DNA of 64,000 bases from Vibrio tritonius (lineage in GTDB: Bacteria > Pseudomonadota > Gammaproteobacteria > Enterobacterales > Vibrionaceae), in NCBI RefSeq assembly GCF_001547935.1, contig NZ_AP014635.1:1364001-1428000 (forward strand), in the 5' to 3' direction. Position numbers and translations under genes: made by a program. Numbering within the stretch: the first letter of the stretch is position 1; each line of letters starts with the position of its first letter. Under the pieces are notes generated by a model. It saw nothing but the letters and a program-made list of their open reading frames with translations. It searched no databases and was not told the DNA's origin. Positions 58,186 to 64,000 of the stretch are shown here, one piece after another.

Positions 58186-59619
58186 ATGAAAACCGTGATA
58201 GCTATTGACCTTGGAGCATCGAGCGGCCGTGTGATGGCAGGGCACTTCTCCCAAGGCAAAATCAGTTTAGAGGAAGCGCATCGCTTTCCTAATCAACAAG
58301 TGACCCGTGAGGGACACAGCTGCTGGGACCTCTACTCCATTCTTGAAGAGATTAAAGTTGGGATTAACAAAGTCGTCGCAACTTATCCCAATGTCAGCTC
58401 CTTAGGCATTGATACTTGGGGCGTGGATTTTGTGCTGCTTGATCAATACGGTACGCATCTTGGTGAATTTGTTAGCTACCGAGATGCGCGCACCCAAGGG
58501 GTTGGCGCAGCTTTACAACACCATCTTAGTGCCAATGAGATTTACGCGATCAGTGGTATCCAATTCCTCTCTTTTAACACCATTAATCAGCTCAAAGCGA
58601 TCGTTGATAGTCAACCATCCTGGTTAGATAAGGTCGATACCTTGCTGTTTATTCCCGACTACCTCAACTACAAGTTATGTGGGATTAAACATTGCGAGTA
58701 TACCAACGCGTCTACCAGCCAACTGCTTGATTGTGTGAAGAAAACATGGAGTTCAGACCTTATCAATGCTTGTGGTGCTAAAGAACAATGGTTTCTCCCT
58801 CCGCAAATGCCCAATCGTCTTATCGGGCAATATCAGCTAGGTAATGTGACCATTCCAGTCTGCTCTGTAGCGAGTCATGATACTGCTTCAGCGGTGGCAG
58901 CGACTCCATTACATAACAGTGAAACCGCCTATTTAAGCTCGGGTACTTGGTCGCTGATCGGTATTGAAAGCCTAACGCCATGTGTTAGTGAGAAAGCATT
59001 TAGCTACAACCTCACTAATGAAGGGGGAGTGGATGGACGCTATCGTGTATTAAAAAACATCATGGGCCTTTGGCTTATTCAACGAATTAAAGCGGAAAAT
59101 CCGTCCCTTACTTTTAGTGATATCAAGTTACTTGCACAGCAAGCTACGCCCTTCGAATTCATTCTCAACCCAAACGATGATGCTTTCCTCAATCCGGCTT
59201 CGATGACGCAAGCGATCAAACAATGGTTCGAGCAGCGTGAGTTAGCTGCACCACAAACTCTTGCTCAGATTGTGCGCTGTATCTATGACAGTTTAGCGCT
59301 GGCATATAGTGATGCGCTTACCCAGCTGAGCGACGTGCTTGGCAAGCCCATTCAAGAGCTGCGTATTGTCGGTGGTGGTACGCAGGACGCTTTTCTCAAT
59401 CAATTGTGCGCTGATGTTTGTGCGATCCCGGTTTCAACGGAGCCAACGGAAGCATCTGCGCTCGGCAATGTGATTAATCAACTTATCGCGTTGGATGTGA
59501 TTTCGTGTTTGGAGGAAGGGCGGCAAATCATTGATGCCTGTTCAGATGTGAAGCGTTATCAGCCAACAGCTATCCCTCAATTACAACAAATCAAAATGCA
59601 GTATCAACTGCTGAAATGA
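58186..59619 (+). CDS. rhaB: Rhamnulokinase
   Basis: 477-residue FGGY-family sugar kinase that phosphorylates L-rhamnulose to rhamnulose-1-phosphate. N-terminal ATP-binding [14 protein letters not shown], then [42 protein letters not shown] and [20 protein letters not shown]. First gene of the rhaBATMD operon. AAGGA lies upstream of the ATG. Its stop overlaps an ATG of the next gene. Confidence 0.95.
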   Translation: MKTVIAIDLGASSGRVMAGHFSQGKISLEEAHRFPNQQVTREGHSCWDLYSILEEIKVGINKVVATYPNVSSLGIDTWGVDFVLLDQYGTHLGEFVSYRDARTQGVGAALQHHLSANEIYAISGIQFLSFNTINQLKAIVDSQPSWLDKVDTLLFIPDYLNYKLCGIKHCEYTNASTSQLLDCVKKTWSSDLINACGAKEQWFLPPQMPNRLIGQYQLGNVTIPVCSVASHDTASAVAATPLHNSETAYLSSGTWSLIGIESLTPCVSEKAFSYNLTNEGGVDGRYRVLKNIMGLWLIQRIKAENPSLTFSDIKLLAQQATPFEFILNPNDDAFLNPASMTQAIKQWFEQRELAAPQTLAQIVRCIYDSLALAYSDALTQLSDVLGKPIQELRIVGGGTQDAFLNQLCADVCAIPVSTEPTEASALGNVINQLIALDVISCLEEGRQIIDACSDVKRYQPTAIPQLQQIKMQYQLLK

Positions 59620-59633
59620 ACCAAGGTGAAACC

Positions 59634-60893
59634 ATGAAAGAAGAATACATTACATCGGCATACCGTGCTGCTCAAGCACGCTTTCAAGAACTCGGCGTTG
59701 ATACCGAAGCTGCGATGGCTCAACTAGCACAAACGCCTATCTCAATGCACTGTTGGCAAGGGGATGATGTACGTGGTTTTGAGTCACCAGATGTGGCCCT
59801 TAGCGGTGGTATCCAAGCCACGGGTAATTTCCCTGGTGCGGCCAAAACACCAGCGCAACTGCGTGCCGATATGGAACAAGCGTTTGCGATGATTCCTGGG
59901 AAAAAACGCATTAATTTGCATGCGATTTACCTCGATAGTGAAGAAAAAGTCGAACGTGACCAACTTGAGCCGAAACATTTTGCGTCTTGGGTGGAATGGG
60001 CCAAACAGCAGCAAATTGGTTTGGATTTTAACCCAACTCTGTTTTCACACCCGCTGGCGGATGATGGATTTACCCTTTCACATCCCGACGAAAAAGTACG
60101 TCAGTTTTGGATTGATCATGTCAAAGTGTGCCGCCAAATTTCCGCTTACTTTGGTAAAGAGTTAGGCACGCCTTCAGTAATGAATATCTGGATTCCTGAT
60201 GGTATGAAAGATCAAACCTTTGACCGTCTTGCTCCTCGTCAGCGTTTGCTGGCTGCGTTGGATGAAGCCATCTCTGAAAAGTTTGACACCAAATATCATA
60301 TTGATGCGGTGGAAAGCAAACTGTTTGGTATTGGCGCTGAAGCCTACACCGTCGGCAGTAACGAATTTTATATGGGCTATGCCGCAACGCGCGGAACGGC
60401 ACTATGTCTTGATGCGGGTCACTTCCATCCTACAGAGGTGATCAGTGACAAAATCACCGCTTGCTCACTTTACATTCCTCATTTGTTACTCCATGTCACT
60501 CGTCCGGTACGTTGGGACTCCGACCACGTCGTGGCCTTCGATGATGAAACTCAAGCCATTATGCGCGAAATCGTGCGTAACCAACTGCAAGACCGAGTGT
60601 CAATCGGTTTGGATTTCTTTGATGCGTCGATTAACCGTATTGCTGCGTGGGTCATTGGCACACGTAACGCGCAAAAAGCGCTATTGAAAGCCCTACTTGA
60701 ACCCACAGCAACACTTAAACGTGCGGAGCAATCTTTTGATTACACCACCCGTTTAGCTCTCCTTGAAGAAAACCATTCTCAGCCATGGAATGCGGTGTGG
60801 GATTACTTCTGTTGGAAAAATGGGGCCCCAGTGGGTCAAGAGTGGTTACCCCTAGTTAAAGACTACGAAGCGACGGTTCTCGCTGCTCGTTAA
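59634..60893 (+). CDS. rhaA: L-rhamnose isomerase
   Basis: Converts L-rhamnose to L-rhamnulose. I choose ATG 59634, preceded by AAGGTG; it gives 419 residues, the E. coli length. An in-frame ATG at 59616 overlaps the rhaB stop and would add six residues. Motifs: [44 protein letters not shown] and [16 protein letters not shown] with metal ligands, then [16 protein letters not shown]. Confidence 0.96.
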   Translation: MKEEYITSAYRAAQARFQELGVDTEAAMAQLAQTPISMHCWQGDDVRGFESPDVALSGGIQATGNFPGAAKTPAQLRADMEQAFAMIPGKKRINLHAIYLDSEEKVERDQLEPKHFASWVEWAKQQQIGLDFNPTLFSHPLADDGFTLSHPDEKVRQFWIDHVKVCRQISAYFGKELGTPSVMNIWIPDGMKDQTFDRLAPRQRLLAALDEAISEKFDTKYHIDAVESKLFGIGAEAYTVGSNEFYMGYAATRGTALCLDAGHFHPTEVISDKITACSLYIPHLLLHVTRPVRWDSDHVVAFDDETQAIMREIVRNQLQDRVSIGLDFFDASINRIAAWVIGTRNAQKALLKALLEPTATLKRAEQSFDYTTRLALLEENHSQPWNAVWDYFCWKNGAPVGQEWLPLVKDYEATVLAAR

Positions 60894-60976
60894 TGCTATT
60901 TCGTGAAACACCGTATTTCGGCTCAAAGTGAGACCGAAATACGGATAAAACCCTACAAAATAATAAGGAAAATAGT

Positions 60977-62005
60977 ATGTCTGTTGTCGCCGGTATTGGT
61001 TGGCACTTAGTTGGGGCAGCTTCCGCTGCGGCCTTCTATGCGCCATATAAAAAAGTTCAAGGTTGGTCATGGGAATTGATGTGGTCAATCGGTGGTTTGT
61101 TCTCATGGATCATCATGCCATGGTTAGTCACTATGTTGTTAGTGCCTGATCTTGGTGCATTTTATTCAAATATTCCGATATCAACATTCGCCATGTTGAT
61201 ATTCTGTGGCGCCATGTGGGGCATTGGTAACATCACTTATGGGTTGACCATGCGCTACTTGGGTTTATCGATGGGAATTGGGATTGCCATTGGTTTGAAC
61301 CTCGCCGTCGGTACATTGCTGCCGCCATTGATTCGCGGTCAGCTTGGGGCGCTTGTTCACTCTCATGGTGGCTCTTTGACCATGCTAGGTATCGCGATTG
61401 CGCTGGTTGGGATTGCCATTGTGACTTATGCCGGCAATGAAAAAGAAAAAGTTATTGGTGAACGAGCACAAGAGTTCAATTTACGTAAAGGCGTCATGTT
61501 AGCCATTATCTGTGGCATTTTCTCCGCTGGATTTGCTTTTGGCCTCGATGCCGCAGGTCCTATCAAAGCGCAATCGGAAGCATTAGGCATTAATTACCTT
61601 TATGTCGCAATGCCTGCTTACGGTTTCATCATGGGCGGTGGGGCACTCGTTAACTTCCTGTTCTGTGGTTACAACATCTTTACTAACCGCGAAATTTCTG
61701 TGCGCCACGACTTATCACTCAGTAAATCGCTGATGACGCGTAACCTACTGTTCACCGCGATGGGTGGCATCATGTGGTATTTGCAGTTTTTCTTCTACGG
61801 TTGGGGAGAAGCTTCAGTACCCGAACGTTTAGGTTACATCAACTGGATGTTGCATATGTCTGGTTACGTTCTGTTCGGTGGGGTCATAGGCTTGATTATG
61901 GCGGAATGGAAAGGTGTAGGCACTCGCCCAGTGCGAATTTTGATTGCTGGCCTACTGGTGATTATTGGTGCTGCCAACGTGGTTGGTTTAGGTATGGCAG
62001 CTTAG
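60977..62005 (+). CDS. rhaT: L-rhamnose/proton symporter RhaT
   Basis: 342 residues, close to the 344 of E. coli RhaT, with about ten transmembrane helices. It starts MSVVAGIGWHLVGAASAAAF; later GNITYGLTMRYLGLSMGIGI, FSAGFAFGLDAAGPIKAQSE and GGIMWYLQFFFYGWGEA match the family. Imports L-rhamnose with protons. TAAGGA precedes the ATG. Placed inside the catabolic operon, whereas in E. coli rhaT lies outside rhaBAD. Confidence 0.95.
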   Translation: MSVVAGIGWHLVGAASAAAFYAPYKKVQGWSWELMWSIGGLFSWIIMPWLVTMLLVPDLGAFYSNIPISTFAMLIFCGAMWGIGNITYGLTMRYLGLSMGIGIAIGLNLAVGTLLPPLIRGQLGALVHSHGGSLTMLGIAIALVGIAIVTYAGNEKEKVIGERAQEFNLRKGVMLAIICGIFSAGFAFGLDAAGPIKAQSEALGINYLYVAMPAYGFIMGGGALVNFLFCGYNIFTNREISVRHDLSLSKSLMTRNLLFTAMGGIMWYLQFFFYGWGEASVPERLGYINWMLHMSGYVLFGGVIGLIMAEWKGVGTRPVRILIAGLLVIIGAANVVGLGMAA

Positions 62006-62014
62006 GAGAACATT

Positions 62015-62329
62015 ATGATTCGTAAAACATTTGTTATGTACGTGAACCCAGATTGCCATCAAATCTATGAGCAACGCCACAACGAATTGTGGCAAGGAAT
62101 GAAAGACGTGCTCAAAGCCCATGGCGGACATAACTATTCCATTCATTTGTTTGCTGAACAGAACTTATTGTTTGGCTATGTAGAAATTGAAAACGAGGCG
62201 CAATGGGAAGCAGTCAGTGAGACTGAAATTTGCCGTGAATGGTGGGATTACATGCAAGATGTTATGGCCACCAACAGCGATCATTCCCCAATTAGCAAAC
62301 CATTGAAAGAGGTTTTTTACTTAAAATGA
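62015..62329 (+). CDS. rhaM: L-rhamnose mutarotase
   Basis: 104 residues, same as E. coli RhaM. Interconverts alpha and beta anomers of L-rhamnose. Conserved YEQRHNELWQGMKDVLKAHG, NYSIHLFAEQNLLFGYVEIE and WWDYMQDVMATNSD with the active-site Tyr, His and Trp pair. AGGAGA precedes the ATG; the stop overlaps the rhaD start. Confidence 0.95.
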   Translation: MIRKTFVMYVNPDCHQIYEQRHNELWQGMKDVLKAHGGHNYSIHLFAEQNLLFGYVEIENEAQWEAVSETEICREWWDYMQDVMATNSDHSPISKPLKEVFYLK

Positions 62330-63129
62330 TTACATTAAATCAAGCGGTTCAACATGAAATCGACAAAGTGCAAGAAGTGTCGCAGTACTTGTGGCAAAAA
62401 GAGTGGGCCGAACGCAATGGTGGTAATATCTCGGTTGATTTAACGGATATCTTTGGTCCTGCGGTGGATATCAGTCTCTTTGAAGAGCATGCGTTACCGC
62501 TGCAATTGCCAATAAGCGCTGCTCATCGCATCTACTTTGTTAAAGGGACAGGGCAACGAATTCGTGAATTACGCGATCCAAGTTATGCTGGTTGTGTGTT
62601 GCAAATTAATGCAAACGCAAATGGCTACGTGATTCTTTGGGGAGGAAACGCGAGCCAACATTTTGCACCCACATCGGAATTCATCAGTCATATTAAAATC
62701 TTGGAAGCGAAGCGTGCACAGGGTGCAGCGGACAAATCGGTTGTGCATACTCATCCGTTAGAATTGATTGCTCTGTCTCACCACCCAGACATCTCTGCCA
62801 GCAGTGACTTATTTACTTACACTTGCTGGAAGATGCTGCCAGAGGTACGTGCGTTTGTACCGAAAGGCATTGCGATGATTCCGTATTGTTTACCTTCTTC
62901 CGAGGAGTTAGCCGACCGTACGACACAAGCCTTGTTAGACCACGATGTGGCGATTTGGGAAAAACATGGTGCGACGGCTTCTGGTGCCGATGTCCTGCAA
63001 GCATTTGACTATATTGATGTTTCAAATAAAGGGGCAAAACTGTATCTCATGTGTTTGGCATCGGGTTATGAACCGCAAGGGGTAAGCCGAGAAAATATGG
63101 AGATTTTAAAGCGCGAATTTAATCTCTAA
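62326..63129 (+). CDS. rhaD: Rhamnulose-1-phosphate aldolase
   Basis: 267-residue class II aldolase, zinc-dependent, splitting rhamnulose-1-phosphate to dihydroxyacetone phosphate and L-lactaldehyde. Seen: KEWAERNGGNISVDLTD, FVKGTGQRIREL, VLQINANANGYVILWGG, and the zinc-ligand HTHPLELIALSHH. Later His in VAIWEKHGATASGADVLQAF completes the site. Slightly shorter than E. coli RhaD (274). Last gene of the operon. Confidence 0.95.
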   Translation: MITLNQAVQHEIDKVQEVSQYLWQKEWAERNGGNISVDLTDIFGPAVDISLFEEHALPLQLPISAAHRIYFVKGTGQRIRELRDPSYAGCVLQINANANGYVILWGGNASQHFAPTSEFISHIKILEAKRAQGAADKSVVHTHPLELIALSHHPDISASSDLFTYTCWKMLPEVRAFVPKGIAMIPYCLPSSEELADRTTQALLDHDVAIWEKHGATASGADVLQAFDYIDVSNKGAKLYLMCLASGYEPQGVSRENMEILKREFNL

Positions 63130-63149
63130 ACACACAATAATTAAGCAAA

Positions 63150-63182
63150 GTAAAAGGTCATTTTTAGAGTGGCCTTTTTTAT
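63150..63182 (+). terminator. Terminator after rhaD
   Basis: AAAAGGTCA/TGGCCTTTT stem with one G-T pair followed by six or more T, 20 bases after the rhaD stop. Confidence 0.8.
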
Positions 63183-63350
63183 TTAATTTATTGAAATATA
63201 GATTAAATTTTACCCATTGTGTTTGCTTCGTGATGTGTTTAACAATCTGACAAATTGTTGATGTCAACGACGTTCAGGATGAGAGAAGTATCGCATCTTC
63301 CCAAGGTCAAATATGGAAAATGACGAAAGGATCTTGATAAGGCAAACGGT

Positions 63351-64000
63351 ATGCTATTTCTATCATCGGAAGAGTATGTGGGGAACGCGGGTAACATTCG
63401 TGTTTTATCACGTCAACCGCAATTGGATTATCCAGAACATTGTCACGATTTTTCAGAGTTAGTGCTCGTTAGTAGCGGCAGTGGTACTCATATCGTTAAC
63501 GGTAAGCAGTCGCTTTTACTCCCTAACAGTGTGAGTTGCATTAGTGAAAAGGACTATCACCAGTTTACCGACAATAAAGACGTTTATTTGGTCAATGTAC
63601 TTTACAGTAAACGCGATCTGCACATTAACCAACGCTGTGTACAAGTGATAGAGCAATTAGAGCAGCAGACGCGCCAGTTTTTTATCACCCATGATGCATT
63701 TCAACCCTTGTTTCAGTTGGCTCAATCCATTGAACGAGAACAAGAAACAGGATTTAAAAATGGCGATGTGATGATCACACTGCTGTTTGAACAGTTGCTT
63801 TTGAGTATTGACCGACTTGATGCACGCATGCTTGAAAATTCTCCGATGATGAATGCAATTGTTTACCTTTCAAATCACTACATGGAGCCCGACCTTTCTG
63901 TTGGTGCTGTTTGTGAGCAATTTTCTATTGCGGCGAAAAGCTTAGGCAAAGAAATTACCCGTCTTACGGGCTTGTCGACCAACAAGTTCATTAACCATTT
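63351..64000 (+). CDS. AraC-family regulator, RhaS/RhaR-like, 3'-truncated by window edge
   Basis: The frame is open from ATG 63351, with AAGG eight bases upstream, to the window end (216 codons). The N-terminal cupin domain has YPEHCHDFSELVLVSSGSGT and HIVNGKQSLLLPNSV, very like the rhamnose-binding domain of E. coli RhaS/RhaR. The first HTH of the AraC DNA-binding domain begins near residue 170 (YLSNHYMEPDLSVGAVCEQF, AAKSLGKEITRLTGLSTNKF); the second HTH lies outside. Expected to activate rhaBATMD in response to L-rhamnose. Only one such regulator is visible; a second could lie beyond the window. It is separated from rhaD by a terminator. Confidence 0.88.
   Translation, partial: MLFLSSEEYVGNAGNIRVLSRQPQLDYPEHCHDFSELVLVSSGSGTHIVNGKQSLLLPNSVSCISEKDYHQFTDNKDVYLVNVLYSKRDLHINQRCVQVIEQLEQQTRQFFITHDAFQPLFQLAQSIEREQETGFKNGDVMITLLFEQLLLSIDRLDARMLENSPMMNAIVYLSNHYMEPDLSVGAVCEQFSIAAKSLGKEITRLTGLSTNKFINH

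Overview
The window reads as chromosomal DNA of a gamma-proteobacterium of the Vibrionaceae, most likely a Vibrio. Grounds: MukB rather than a classical SMC, CmoA/CmoB, the sap operon next to pspF/pspABC, a TIGR02647-family protein, and an auxiliary type VI secretion (T6SS) cluster of the hcp-vgrG-PAAR-DUF4123-Rhs kind. No rRNA, tRNA, CRISPR array, prophage or complete insertion sequence was seen. The species cannot be fixed from sequence alone; an L-rhamnose operon is not universal in Vibrio.

Layout. 1-10.6 kb: 3' part of mukB, then a leftward three-gene envelope operon (retropepsin-like lipoprotein, 7TM/transglutaminase-like protein, RimK-related ATP-grasp ligase), leftward cmoA-cmoB for wobble-uridine modification, and a DUF72 gene. 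10.9-20.4 kb: aspS, tdk, a YdcF/YeeZ-like pair, a coiled-coil lipoprotein, a TIGR02647 protein, a FocA-type formate channel, a FetB-like permease and a periplasmic binding protein. 20.6-29.4 kb: sapABCDF (leftward), then pspF divergent from pspABC across a sigma54-type promoter, with tag touching pspC.

30.1-43.1 kb is the accessory island. A sigma54-type promoter and a large palindrome precede hcp. Then come vgrG, a PAAR protein, two consecutive DUF4123 adaptor genes that both look broken (one by a +1 frameshift, one by an in-frame TGA), a 1608-residue Rhs effector with a swapped AT-rich C-terminal toxin, and its probable immunity gene. Downstream lies a graveyard of rhs fragments, the larger bounded by 29-bp direct repeats, followed by two unrecognised genes, one with a recent internal duplication.

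43.4-57.9 kb returns to core-like genes: a secreted alpha/beta hydrolase, metC, cardiolipin synthase, a sodium-dependent transporter, an RluA-family pseudouridine synthase, an RlmI-like methyltransferase, an orphan YnjB-like binding protein, an HslJ-like META lipoprotein, small DUF1289 and hypothetical proteins, a serine/aromatic amino acid permease, a DEAD-box helicase with an altered motif V, and a flavodoxin. 58.2-64 kb is an L-rhamnose operon, rhaB-rhaA-rhaT-rhaM-rhaD, followed by an AraC-family RhaS/RhaR-like regulator cut by the window end.
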